37,219 bases of DNA from positions 1-37,219 of the forward strand of contig NZ_QZVT01000008.1 of assembly GCF_003602275.1 (NCBI RefSeq), in the 5' to 3' direction. Shown here in pieces: positions 21,811 to 30,416 of this stretch. Both the position numbers and the translations under genes were made by a program. The notes beneath the pieces were generated by a model, which saw nothing but the letters and a program-made list of their open reading frames with translations, was not told the origin of the DNA and did no database searches. The first letter of the stretch is position 1; every line of letters begins with the position of its first letter. Source of the stretch: Arthrobacter cheniae (GTDB lineage: Bacteria > Actinomycetota > Actinomycetes > Actinomycetales > Micrococcaceae).

Positions 21811-23131
21811 AGCCTAGACCGGCTCCCGCCGGAGGGGGCGTGGCTCCGGGCCCCGGTTTGACCTTCGGATGTACGCGCCGTACTGCCGTGAAGGTGGAGC
21901 GGTGGGCGGTTCCACGGGCGCCGGCCGTTGCGAGAAGGGCGGTGGCCAGGACGAGGGACGGTGCACTGCTGGCATCCACGAGCCTCGCGCCTTCCGCGTA
22001 GTTCTTCAGCTTGTGTGCCGGTCCCAGTCCCCAGGGTTCCGGCGAGCCGTCCGCCGCCTGACCGAGGGGTGGCACCGGATGGGTCAGCGTGACGGTCGTC
22101 CGGTGGCGGTCGTCGCCGTTCGGTGACGAGTCGAGTCCTGGCACCGCGTCGGCTGCGTGCTCGAGGTGCAGGTACTCGCCGCTGTTCGTCTTCTGCCATC
22201 CCGTCGGCGACCCGACCGTCAGGACCAGTTGGACGTCGTACTGCCCGCCGAGCCCGCCAGAACCAGCGAGGTTCACGGCGTGCATCCCACCCTGGCTGTA
22301 ACCCGCGAGCATCAGCGCGTCTCCTTGCCGGGCACCGGCTTGTGCGAGAGCTTCCAGCACAGCGGCCTCCGTGTACCGGCTGTCCTCGGCGAGGGCCTCC
22401 GCGACACCGCCGGCATCGAAGGGGTTGCTGCCGGCCACACCATCGACCAGTCGCGTCTGGGTGCCGGGGAGCACCACCATGTACACAGGGTCCGCGTCGG
22501 TACCCAGCCGCAACACCTCGAAGGTCCCTGCTCCTTCGGCCTCCACTGCCGCGACGCGCTTCACCACGCCCTCGACCGTCCCGTCGAACGCCACCACCGC
22601 CCCGAAGGAGGAGCCTGCGCCGGAAGTGTGGGAGCCACCGGCACCGAAGGACGCACCACGGAGGTCGATCGGTCCTACCTGCAGGGCACCGCCGATCATC
22701 GCCCCGCGGGCCAGTGCCCGCGCCGTCGCACCGGTTCCGCTGCGTGCAGCCTCCGTCGCCGCGACCGCGGCGGTATCAGCCAGACGGTAGGCACGCAGGC
22801 TCACTCGGAGTCGTTCCTCCGTCGTGGCCAGTAACCGGCCGTTCTCGGCCGCGGACGACCACGCGGAGCCCAGCTGGGCCCGCGCAGCCTGGTAATACGG
22901 CCCGGCTACGCCTCCTGTCGGCCGAAGGTGCATGATGCGCCATGGAAGTTCCGCCACATCAGCGTCCAGGTGACCGAGGGCCGTGGCGACGTCGGCCGTG
23001 TCTGCCGAGAGGAGGGCGAGTACCCGAGCGGCGTGATCCAGTTCGTCCCACTGGAACCGGATTCCTCCGACTCCCCCGCGGATGTCCATCGAACCGTCGT
23101 CGGGCCTCTCGGGCCGGAGCCGGTCCGTCAC
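21788..23131 (-). CDS. Alpha/beta-hydrolase-type protein with WXG-like helical N-terminus
   Basis: A 447-residue protein. The N-terminal about 125 residues are predicted helical (FQWDELDHAARVLALLSADTADVATALGHLD ... GSAWSSAAENGRLLATTEERLRVSLRAYRLAD), resembling WXG100/LXG-type leaders. After a Gly/Ala/Ser-rich linker comes a hydrolase region with VYMVVLPGTQ, the nucleophile elbow LAGYSQGGMHA (Ser279), VLTVGSPTG and later D/H candidates (LEHAADAVPGLD). The GTG start at 23131 overlaps the stop of a small WXG100-like gene (GTGA). This pairing suggests a type VII-type or envelope-associated lipase or effector, but no secretion gene is nearby. No classical signal peptide is seen. Confidence 0.7.
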   Translation of the reverse strand: MTDRLRPERPDDGSMDIRGGVGGIRFQWDELDHAARVLALLSADTADVATALGHLDADVAELPWRIMHLRPTGGVAGPYYQAARAQLGSAWSSAAENGRLLATTEERLRVSLRAYRLADTAAVAATEAARSGTGATARALARGAMIGGALQVGPIDLRGASFGAGGSHTSGAGSSFGAVVAFDGTVEGVVKRVAAVEAEGAGTFEVLRLGTDADPVYMVVLPGTQTRLVDGVAGSNPFDAGGVAEALAEDSRYTEAAVLEALAQAGARQGDALMLAGYSQGGMHAVNLAGSGGLGGQYDVQLVLTVGSPTGWQKTNSGEYLHLEHAADAVPGLDSSPNGDDRHRTTVTLTHPVPPLGQAADGSPEPWGLGPAHKLKNYAEGARLVDASSAPSLVLATALLATAGARGTAHRSTFTAVRRVHPKVKPGPGATPPPAGAGLGYGHDFDR

Positions 23132-23442
23132 AGTCCCACCTCACGATGCAGCGCCTCGGCCTCGCGGACGAGATGACCGTAGTCACCGAGGTCCTGCGCG
23201 GCGGACTCCAGCAGGCTGATGGTGCCCGAAAGCTCGGTGCAGCGTTCGGAGAGGTACGTACGGAAGTTGCCACCTGCGGGGGAATCCCAGGAGAGAAGGG
23301 CGACGGACAGTGCGTGCCGCCGGATGTCCGCGAGCTTCCCCGCATGCCTCCTGAGGGCCGCCTCCATCGCGGTGATCTCCTCGCTCGCAGGACCTCCCGG
23401 CACGCACCCGGTTCCCGCGCCCCATCGACCGTCCATCGCCAC
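23128..23442 (-). CDS. WXG100-like small helical protein
   Basis: A 104-residue protein, predicted to be two long helices around a central turn. The turn region WDSPAGGNFRTYLSERCTELSG resembles the W-x-G/S-P-A turn of WXG100-family proteins. It is translated together with the downstream hydrolase (GTGA overlap), a usual layout for a partner of an LXG/WXG-type effector. The GTG at 23442 or the ATG at 23436 can start it. Confidence 0.65.
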   Translation of the reverse strand: MAMDGRWGAGTGCVPGGPASEEITAMEAALRRHAGKLADIRRHALSVALLSWDSPAGGNFRTYLSERCTELSGTISLLESAAQDLGDYGHLVREAEALHREVGL

Positions 23443-23559
23443 ACCCCGTCTCCGCCTGTTCCCTCCACGCTAGGAGGACGGCCTGTGGCGGGCGGCCCGG
23501 CGGGCGGGTATGTGGACACGACGTGCCGTGCCGGGCCGGCTCCGTGAAATGATGGGTCA

Positions 23560-24990
23560 ATGGCTGACTCCGCGCTCTCCCGGGTTGAATTCGCTGCTCT
23601 GTCCCGAGGGGAGGGAACGTCGCTGACCCTCGGCCCCCTCGACGGCCGGTACCGCGAGGCCGTCGCCCCCCTCATCGATTTCCTCTCGGAAGCCGCGCTC
23701 AACCGCGATCGCGTCCACGTCGAGGTCGAATGGCTCATCCACCTCACGCGCCACGCGGTGCTTCCCGGCACGGAGCCGCTGGGCGCGGACCAGGAAGCGG
23801 CGTTGCGTTCTGTCGTCACCTCGTTCGACGACGGTTCGGTGGCCGAGCTGGCCGAGATCGAGGCCGTCACCGTTCATGACGTCAAGGCGGTGGAATATTA
23901 CATCGGCCGGCGGCTCGAAGGCATAGGCATCGGGCACCTGAAGCCCCTGGTGCACTTCGGCTGCACCTCCGAGGACATCAACAACCTCTCCTACGCCCTC
24001 GGGGTCAAGGGCGCCGTCGTGGATATCTGGCTTCCCGCCGCACGCAGCCTCGTCGCATCCATCGCGGACCTGGCCCGCTCGTCGCGGGACACCCCGATGC
24101 TCTCCCGCACGCACGGCCAGCCGGCGACCCCGACCACGCTCGGCAAGGAGATGGCGGTCGTCGCCCACCGGCTGACGCGACAGCTCGACCGCATCGCCGC
24201 TACCGAATTCCTCGGCAAGATCAACGGCGCAACGGGCACCTACGCGGCCCACTACGCCTCGGTTCCGCAGGCCGACTGGCAGGACGTCGCCCGGACCTTC
24301 GTCGAGGGCCTCGGTCTCACCTGGAATCCGCTGACCACGCAGATCGAATCGCACGATTGGCAGGCGGAGCTGTACTCCGACGTCGCCCGCTTCAACCGTA
24401 TCCTCCACAATTTCTGCACCGATGTCTGGAGCTACATCTCCATCGGCTATTTCGCCCAGATCCCGGTCGCGGGCGCCACCGGTTCCTCGACGATGCCCCA
24501 CAAGGTCAACCCGATCCGCTTCGAGAACGCGGAGGCGAACCTGGAAATCTCGTCGGCCCTGCTCGACGTCCTGGCGGCGACCCTCGTGACCTCGCGCTGG
24601 CAGCGGGACCTGACGGACTCCTCCAGCCAGCGCAACATCGGCGTGGCTCTCGGGCATTCGCTGCTAGCCATCTCCAATGTGGCGAAAGGCCTTGCCCGGC
24701 TCGACGTCGCGGAGGACGTGCTCACGGCCGATCTCGACGGCAACTGGGAGGTGCTCGGCGAGGCGGTCCAGATGGTCATGCGAGCCGAAGCGGTCGCCGG
24801 CGTAGGTGGCCTCGACGATCCCTATGAGCGGCTGAAGGACCTCACCCGTGGCCAGCGCGTCACTGCCGACCGCATGCGTGAGTTCGTCGGCGGCCTCGGG
24901 CTCAGCGAGGAGGCGGAGCAGCGACTCCTCGACCTGACGCCGGCGCGTTATACCGGGATCGCGGCGCAGCTCGTGGACCATCTGGGTTGA
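23560..24990 (+). CDS. purB: Adenylosuccinate lyase
   Basis: PurB acts twice in purine synthesis, cleaving SAICAR to AICAR and adenylosuccinate to AMP. The 476-residue protein is of the longer E. coli-like type. It has LGPLDGRYREAV at the start, HFGCTSEDINNLSYAL, LSRTHGQPATPTTLGKE (catalytic His185) and the fumarase/aspartase-superfamily signature GSSTMPHKVNPIRFEN at about 308-323, containing the mobile catalytic serine loop. No strong ribosome site precedes ATG 23560. It is divergent from the WXG-like gene. Confidence 0.97.
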   Translation: MADSALSRVEFAALSRGEGTSLTLGPLDGRYREAVAPLIDFLSEAALNRDRVHVEVEWLIHLTRHAVLPGTEPLGADQEAALRSVVTSFDDGSVAELAEIEAVTVHDVKAVEYYIGRRLEGIGIGHLKPLVHFGCTSEDINNLSYALGVKGAVVDIWLPAARSLVASIADLARSSRDTPMLSRTHGQPATPTTLGKEMAVVAHRLTRQLDRIAATEFLGKINGATGTYAAHYASVPQADWQDVARTFVEGLGLTWNPLTTQIESHDWQAELYSDVARFNRILHNFCTDVWSYISIGYFAQIPVAGATGSSTMPHKVNPIRFENAEANLEISSALLDVLAATLVTSRWQRDLTDSSSQRNIGVALGHSLLAISNVAKGLARLDVAEDVLTADLDGNWEVLGEAVQMVMRAEAVAGVGGLDDPYERLKDLTRGQRVTADRMREFVGGLGLSEEAEQRLLDLTPARYTGIAAQLVDHLG

Positions 24991-25051
24991 CCGGGTGCCG
25001 GCGCAACGCCGGGCAGCAGTCATGCTCCACGTGCCGCACCGGAAAGGCGCC

Positions 25052-25927
25052 ATGCCACGAACACCCGCACCACCCCCGCTGATCAAGGCCGGCCGAACGT
25101 CCCTGCATGTCATGAGCTTCAACATCCGGTACGACCGTCCCGCCACCCAGCCCGGTGACGTCGACTACTGGCCTGGCAGGATCGCCCCCCTGCAGGACCT
25201 GCTGCGCCGGGAGGTCCCGGCGGTCCTGGGCGTGCAGGAGGCGCTCCACCACCAGCTCGCTGTCATCGAGGCGGCATTGCCGCCCAGATACAGCATGATC
25301 GGAGCCGGCAGGGAGGGCGGCAGCAGGGGCGAGTACTCGGCGATCTTCTACGACGCACGCCGTCTGCAGCTCATCGAATGGGACCAGTTCTGGCTCTCCG
25401 ACACCCCGAAGCTCATCGGCTCGTCCACCTGGGGCAACGGCGTGACCCGGATCGTCACCTGGGGGCGCTTCCGGGATGTCGTCATGGATCGGGAGATCCT
25501 GCTCGTCAACACCCACTTCGACCAAGAGTCGGACAACGCGCGGATCCGCAGTGCAGGGGCCGTCCTCGACCTCGTCCGGTTCTTCCGGCCGAGACTCCCC
25601 ACGATCGTCATGGGGGACTTCAACTCCGACGCCGGGGCCTCCGCCCACCGCAGCTTCGTCGGCTCGGGCGTCCTCGTCGACGCCTGGCTCAGGGCGGAAG
25701 AGCACCTCACCCCCGACCACGGGACCTACCCGCGCTACGCACGGCCGGTCGACGGCGGGCGCCGGATCGACTGGATCCTCACGACACCGGACGTCCTGGT
25801 ACGCCAGGCCGCCGTCAACACGTCGACGCTCGATGGCCGCTATGCCAGCGACCACGCACCGGTCCAGGTCCTCGTCGACATCCCGCGCAGGCATTCCGGT
25901 GCCGAGAACCCCGTTCCGCCCCGCTAG
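25052..25927 (+). CDS. Endonuclease/exonuclease/phosphatase-family protein
   Basis: A protein of about 291 residues with the EEP metal-dependent phosphoesterase fold. Motifs seen are LHVMSFNIRYD (Asn), VLGVQEAL (metal-binding Glu), LLVNTHFDQES (His), IVMGDFNSD (Asp/Asn pair), RIDWILTT and the C-terminal SDHAPV catalytic His. This set fits the subgroup that includes secreted or cytosolic sugar-phosphate and nucleic-acid phosphodiesterases; the substrate is unknown. No signal peptide is visible. I chose ATG 25052 because AAAGG precedes it. GTG 24995 and ATG 25022 are in frame but lack a ribosome site. It follows purB by 61 bases and may be co-transcribed. Confidence 0.85.
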   Translation: MPRTPAPPPLIKAGRTSLHVMSFNIRYDRPATQPGDVDYWPGRIAPLQDLLRREVPAVLGVQEALHHQLAVIEAALPPRYSMIGAGREGGSRGEYSAIFYDARRLQLIEWDQFWLSDTPKLIGSSTWGNGVTRIVTWGRFRDVVMDREILLVNTHFDQESDNARIRSAGAVLDLVRFFRPRLPTIVMGDFNSDAGASAHRSFVGSGVLVDAWLRAEEHLTPDHGTYPRYARPVDGGRRIDWILTTPDVLVRQAAVNTSTLDGRYASDHAPVQVLVDIPRRHSGAENPVPPR

Positions 25928-25990
25928 CGGTACTTCCCGGAGCAGCTACAGCTAGCACTTCGCGAAGCCGCGCGAGCCGGCAGTGCTCCC

Positions 25991-27469
25991 TTGACGACGC
26001 CTTCCTGGCGGCAGGACGCTGGACGGGTGGAGTGGTTGACCGAGGTCCTGTCGGCGGAGGACTACGAGGTGGGCCGGCAGATCCTGCAGCGCGGGGTGGC
26101 AGCCGTATACCTCGTCGCGTTCATCTCGGCCGTGAACCAGTTCCCTGCGCTTCTGGGTGAGAAGGGCTTGATGCCCGTTCCTGTGTTCCTCGAACATGCC
26201 GGGCGGCAGGCGGGTCCGTCCCTGTTCCACCGCGGCTACACCGACCGACTGCTGCGCATCGTCGCGTGGAGCGGCGCGGGGATCGCCGCCCTGCTGGTCA
26301 TCGGGGTGCCGCAGGCCGGGCCGCCCTGGGTGCCCCTCGTAGCGTTCCTCGCCATCTGGTGGCTCTACACCTCGATCGTGAATGTGGGTCAGACCTTCTA
26401 CGGCTTCGGGTGGGAAAGCCTGCTGCTCGAAGCCGGGTTCATCGTCGCATTCCTCGGGTCAGGTGATGTCGCACCGCCCTTCCTCGTCCTCCTGATGGTT
26501 CGCTGGCTCGTCTTCCGCCTCGAATTCGGCGCGGGCATGATCAAGATGCGCGGCGACAGTTCATGGCGGGACCTCACGGCGCTCTACTACCACCACGAGA
26601 CCCAGCCGATGCCCAACCCGGCCAGCAGGTTCTTCCACCTCCTACCGAAACCGCTGCACCGCCTCGAGGTCGCCGGTAACCATGTGACACAACTGGCCGT
26701 GCCGTTCCTTCTCTTCGCTCCCCAACCGGTCGCGGGTTTCGCGGCGCTGGTCATGATCGTGACGCAGGGCTGGCTGGTGCTGTCCGGCAATTTCGCCTGG
26801 CTCAACACCCTGACGATCATCCTGGCCTTCGCCGCCGTCCCCGATTCCTTCTACGAGGCAGTTCTTCCCACCCTCGAGCTGTCCGGCTCCTACGAGCCGA
26901 CGCCCCTGTGGTTCACGATCGTCGTCGCGCTCGCGATGCTGCTCCTCGCCTATCTGAGCTGGCCGTCACTCCTGAACCTGTTCGCCCGGCGGCAGTTGAT
27001 GAACGCGAGCTTCAACCGGTGGCATCTCGGCAATGCCTACGGTGCGTTCGGCAGCGTCACGAAGGTGCGGTACGAGGTGATCGTGGAGGGAACGCTCGAC
27101 GACGTCGGACCGGGCGCGCGGTGGCGTGAATACGAGTTCAAGGGCAAGCCGGGCGATCCGTCCAGGATGCCCCGCCAGTTCGCGCCCTACCATCTGCGGT
27201 TGGACTGGATGATGTGGTTCCTCGCCCTCGGATCCGAGCGGGGCTGGTTCACGCCGTTCCTGGTCAAGCTCCTGCAGGCCGACCCGCTGATCCTGAAACT
27301 CCTGCGCCATGACCCCTTCGACGGTGCACGGCCGCGCTACGTCAGGGCGAGGATCTTCATCTACCGGTTCTCGACGAGAGCCGAGAAGCGGGCCACCGGC
27401 CTGTGGTGGATCCGCGAACCGCAGGGCTTCCTCGTTCATCCGGCATCACTGCGTGCGGAGGTTCCCTGA
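25991..27469 (+). CDS. Lipase maturation factor-family membrane protein
   Basis: A multi-spanning protein of up to 492 residues resembling the LMF1/LMF2 family, whose animal members help fold lipases in the ER. Characteristic stretches are LQRGVAAVYLVAFISAVNQFPALLGEKGLMPVPVFL, TFYGFGWESLLLEAGFIVAFL, VRWLVFRLEFGAGMIKMRGDSSWRDLTALYYHHETQPMPNP, and the C-terminal WREYEFKGKPGDPSRMPRQFAPYHLRLDWMMWF with GLWWIRE near the end. Bacterial members have no established function. The TTG at 25991 has no clear ribosome site; GTG 26027 is an alternative. Its last 24 bases overlap the convergent 2H phosphoesterase gene. Confidence 0.9.
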   Translation: MTTPSWRQDAGRVEWLTEVLSAEDYEVGRQILQRGVAAVYLVAFISAVNQFPALLGEKGLMPVPVFLEHAGRQAGPSLFHRGYTDRLLRIVAWSGAGIAALLVIGVPQAGPPWVPLVAFLAIWWLYTSIVNVGQTFYGFGWESLLLEAGFIVAFLGSGDVAPPFLVLLMVRWLVFRLEFGAGMIKMRGDSSWRDLTALYYHHETQPMPNPASRFFHLLPKPLHRLEVAGNHVTQLAVPFLLFAPQPVAGFAALVMIVTQGWLVLSGNFAWLNTLTIILAFAAVPDSFYEAVLPTLELSGSYEPTPLWFTIVVALAMLLLAYLSWPSLLNLFARRQLMNASFNRWHLGNAYGAFGSVTKVRYEVIVEGTLDDVGPGARWREYEFKGKPGDPSRMPRQFAPYHLRLDWMMWFLALGSERGWFTPFLVKLLQADPLILKLLRHDPFDGARPRYVRARIFIYRFSTRAEKRATGLWWIREPQGFLVHPASLRAEVP

Positions 27470-28012
27470 CTGCTCTTCCCAGGAGACTCCGCCGCCGCCG
27501 AGCAGGATGAGGCGTTTCTCCTTGGCGTCCCACCGGCGCACGATTCCCGCGCCCAGCCGTTCCGGCGGCCGCTCGCGGAGGAGCTCCAGGGCGTTCGCGA
27601 GCTGGCCGGAGGTGAGCCCATGCCCGAGGGTGACGTGCGGGGTCCACGCGCCGCGGAGTGTCGTGGGAACGGACTCGGGGACACCCTCGAGGGCGAACCA
27701 GATGCGCCGGTGCAGGTTGGTGAGGGCGGTATCGGCCACGACCTGACGGGCAAGGACGAACTTCCGGCGAGTGGGGAAGACGAGGAAACCCGCCGTCACC
27801 AGCTGCAGCGGCGGGCCTTCCGCGGCAGCAGCGAGGTCGTCGTCGTACCTGCCGTCGATGCGGGTGGCCGCGGCCAGGGTGATGTGCGGGGCATTGCTGA
27901 AGGACTGGTGCCTCGACTGGTTCGGCAGCCCCTCGGCCTCGAGCGCAGCCCAGTCCTCGAGCAGGACCAGGTCCGACGACGGGTCCAGCAGGAGTTCGAC
28001 GCTATCGGCCAT
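27446..28012 (-). CDS. 2H phosphoesterase / 2'-5' RNA ligase-family protein
   Basis: A 188-residue protein with the two H-x-T motifs that define the 2H superfamily: PHITL (H43) and PHVTL (H126), about 80 residues apart as expected. Members act on 2',3'-cyclic phosphates or 2'-5' linkages. ATG 28012 is preceded by AGGAAGG. The 3' end overlaps the convergent membrane-protein gene. The specific RNA substrate is unknown. Confidence 0.9.
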   Translation of the reverse strand: MADSVELLLDPSSDLVLLEDWAALEAEGLPNQSRHQSFSNAPHITLAAATRIDGRYDDDLAAAAEGPPLQLVTAGFLVFPTRRKFVLARQVVADTALTNLHRRIWFALEGVPESVPTTLRGAWTPHVTLGHGLTSGQLANALELLRERPPERLGAGIVRRWDAKEKRLILLGGGGVSWEEQSGNLRTQ

Positions 28013-28107
28013 GCCGTGCGCACCTTCCTGCCGGTCCCGTCACTCCTCGTCCTGCTCGCCTTGTCCGCCCGGTCAGCGCGGCAGCCCGATCACCGCGGCG
28101 GACCCAG

Positions 28108-29025
28108 TCAGCGCGGCGGCCGTCGGAAGTCGCCGACACCCGTCGATCCATCCCTCTCGGTTCGCCCTGTGCGCGGATTGCGCTGGGGCCGCTGATAGGA
28201 CAGCTCACCGCCGTTGCGTCCGCCGAAAGGCCTGCCGTGATCCGCATACTCCTCGCGGAAGAATGCCAGGGCCCACGCGCCCAGCTGGACACGCGCGCCG
28301 GTGCGGAGGACGGACTCCTCCCTGCCGTTGACGCTGCCCGTGATGACTCCGTGAGGCACCAGCACGTACTCGTCGTCCTCGGTGTGGACGACCTCCGCGT
28401 GGAGGTGATCGAGACCGACGAGCTGAAGCATCGCGTCCGCTCCGCTGCCGATCGTGGTGCGCTCACCCAACAGTTCGAACTCACGCGGCACCTGTCCGTT
28501 CCAGGACTCGGAATTTTGCACGAAGATCAGCCGCGGGCGACCGCCGCCGGGCAGGTAGTGCGTCGTCGTGATGGTCCGCTTGATCCGTCGGTTGACGGTC
28601 GGCACCAGTGGGAACGGCGTGGAGGGAGGAAGGAGCGATGGGGAGTCGCCCTTCTCCAGGGCACGCCGACCAATTCCGAGCAGCGGTGCGAGCGTCCCCG
28701 GCGAACCGAGCCGGATGTGCGGAGAACGCGTGATCAGCCGCTGGGCGAGGGAGGAGCGCACGGCTCCGATGCTGACCAGGAGACCCTTGGGTCCGCTGAC
28801 GGACACCGCCAGACCGCGGTCCGCCAACGCCTTCGCGATGGTTCGCACCTGCCCGATGCCGGGCAGGTTGTTGCCGCGGAAAGACGCAGGATCATCCACG
28901 AAGACGTCCACGGTGCTGCCCGCGGCCTTCACCGTGCCGGACAGGCGCGCCTCCGGCTTGCCGTCGACCGCCGGCTCCCCCAGCGAGAAGTCGATATCTA
29001 TATCGAGCCTGAGTGTCGAGGCCAT
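28108..29025 (-). CDS. FHA-domain protein
   Basis: A 305-residue protein. The C-terminal part (about 185-265) is a forkhead-associated domain (FELLGERTTIGSGADAMLQLVGLDHLHAEVVHTEDDEYVLVPHG ... VNGREESVLRTGARVQLGAWALAFFREE), which binds phosphothreonine peptides. The N-terminal part (TLRLDIDIDFSLGEP ... DDPASFRGNNLPGIGQVRTIAKALADRGLAVSVSGP) is not recognised. The ATG at 29025 lies 13 bases after the upstream 84-residue gene. A longer frame overlaps that gene and is rejected. The tail is Arg/Gly/Gln-rich. Confidence 0.88.
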   Translation of the reverse strand: MASTLRLDIDIDFSLGEPAVDGKPEARLSGTVKAAGSTVDVFVDDPASFRGNNLPGIGQVRTIAKALADRGLAVSVSGPKGLLVSIGAVRSSLAQRLITRSPHIRLGSPGTLAPLLGIGRRALEKGDSPSLLPPSTPFPLVPTVNRRIKRTITTTHYLPGGGRPRLIFVQNSESWNGQVPREFELLGERTTIGSGADAMLQLVGLDHLHAEVVHTEDDEYVLVPHGVITGSVNGREESVLRTGARVQLGAWALAFFREEYADHGRPFGGRNGGELSYQRPQRNPRTGRTERDGSTGVGDFRRPPR

Positions 29026-29038
29026 CGTGTTGTGCGAA

Positions 29039-29293
29039 TCAGCTCGCGTGCGGGCCGGAACCGCCGACGGCGTTGTCACTCGTCGTGATCCGCAGGGTGC
29101 CGTCGAACTTCCACGTCGCCCGGGGCGCGTCCGGGCCGATATCGCGCGGGACCTCGATGGTCATGTCCTGCAGCGTGTAGTTGATGGCTGCGCCACGGCC
29201 GGTCAGGTAGGACCACATCTCTTCGGCGAGGTCGGTCCAATCGCGGATGGTGTGGGACTCGCCGGGGCCAACGCTCGAGGTGTTTTCAGTCAT
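29039..29293 (-). CDS. Conserved small protein of unknown function (84 residues)
   Basis: A small soluble protein (IRDWTDLAEEMWSYLTGRGAAINYTLQDMTIEVPRDIGPDAPRATWKFDGTLRITTSD). Similar short proteins occur in Micrococcaceae as far as I recall, but no function is known to me. It is directly upstream of the FHA gene and probably translated with it, so the two may form a phospho-signalling unit. Its control region holds the inverted repeat at 29325-29347. Confidence 0.8.
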   Translation of the reverse strand: MTENTSSVGPGESHTIRDWTDLAEEMWSYLTGRGAAINYTLQDMTIEVPRDIGPDAPRATWKFDGTLRITTSDNAVGGSGPHAS

Positions 29294-29324
29294 GTCGATT
29301 CCTTCGTCAGTGATCTAACAATGA

Positions 29325-29347
29325 CAGACGTCCTCTAACTCCGTCTG
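29325..29347. promoter_or_regulatory. CAGACG-N11-CGTCTG inverted repeat
   Basis: CAGACG (29325-29330) and CGTCTG (29342-29347) are perfect complements with an 11-base spacer, 32 bases upstream of the 84-residue gene. It could be an operator of that gene or a terminator of the aldo/keto reductase transcript reaching it from the right. Confidence 0.4.
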
Positions 29348-29424
29348 ACCTGGTGTGCCCACCCTAGCGGAGGGCCGGTCCGACCGGAACCCGCCCACCG
29401 CAGGGGCAGGTTCCGGTCACGCGA

Positions 29425-30408
29425 CTACCACTTCGGGTGCACGGTGGCCCTGAAGTGGCGGTCGTAGATGGCGGTGACGGCGTCGCTGATCCCGGCAGCG
29501 GCATCCGTGAAGCCGGCCGCGGCGGCATTTGCCCTGGCCTGCTCCGGGGTGCGCGCTCCAGGGATGACCGTGCTGACGCCGTCCTGCGCGACGATCCACG
29601 CGAGCGCGGCCTGTGCCGTGGTGGTCCCTTCGGGGACCAGCTCGGCGAACTCACGGGCCGCCTGGAGCCCGGTCTCGTAGTCGACCCCTGAGAACGTCTC
29701 ACCCACGTCGAAGGCTGCACCGTTCCGGTTGTAGTTGCGGTGATCGTTCTCGGCGAATGCCGTGTCACTGGTGTACTTCCCGGACAGGAGGCCGGAGGCG
29801 AGGGGGACGCGCGCGATGATCCCGACGCCGGCGGCCTTCGCTGCCGGCAGGACGTCGTCGAGCGGCTTGAGGCGGAACGCATTGAGGATGATCTGGACGC
29901 TGGCGGTGTTGCCGCGGCTGATGGCAGCGAGCGCCTCGTCGGTCCGCTCCACGCTCACCCCGTAATTCCTGATGACGCCGTCGCTCACGAGGGTGTCCAG
30001 GGCGTCGTACACCTCGTCGGAGCTGTAGACGGAGGTCGGCGGACAGTGCAGCTGCACGAGATCGAGGGTGTCGACGCCGAGGTTCGTGCGCGAGCGGTCG
30101 ATCCACTGCCGGAAGTTGGCGAGCGTGTAGTTCTCGGGGATCTGGTCGACTCGACGACCCATCTTCGTGCCCACGAAGATGTCGAGATCCGGATTGTCCT
30201 TCAGGAAGGCACCGATCGTCGATTCGCTCCTGCCGTCGCCGTAGACGTCCGCCGTGTCGAAGAAGGTCACGCCTGCTTCGACGGCCGCGTCGAGGACGGC
30301 GACGGCGTCCTCGTCCTCGACCTCTCCCCAATCGGCGCCGAGCTGCCAGGTGCCCAGGCCGATGACGGAGACGGGGTGACCGGTTGTTCCAAGGGTTCTC
30401 TTTTCCAT
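29425..30408 (-). CDS. Aldo/keto reductase
   Basis: A 327-residue NADPH-dependent reductase of the AKR superfamily. The catalytic tetrad is visible as D51 and Y56 in FFDTADVYGDG, K82 in VGTKMG and H121 in VQLHCPP. The end VSTVIPGARTPEQARANAAAAG matches the cofactor-binding C-terminal loop of this family. The start is ATG 30408; the open frame reaches far upstream into the photolyase gene but that part is not AKR. It lies eight bases after the photolyase stop, so the two are co-transcribed. The substrate is unknown. Confidence 0.93.
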   Translation of the reverse strand: MEKRTLGTTGHPVSVIGLGTWQLGADWGEVEDEDAVAVLDAAVEAGVTFFDTADVYGDGRSESTIGAFLKDNPDLDIFVGTKMGRRVDQIPENYTLANFRQWIDRSRTNLGVDTLDLVQLHCPPTSVYSSDEVYDALDTLVSDGVIRNYGVSVERTDEALAAISRGNTASVQIILNAFRLKPLDDVLPAAKAAGVGIIARVPLASGLLSGKYTSDTAFAENDHRNYNRNGAAFDVGETFSGVDYETGLQAAREFAELVPEGTTTAQAALAWIVAQDGVSTVIPGARTPEQARANAAAAGFTDAAAGISDAVTAIYDRHFRATVHPKW

Positions 30409-30416
30409 GCTTTCGA

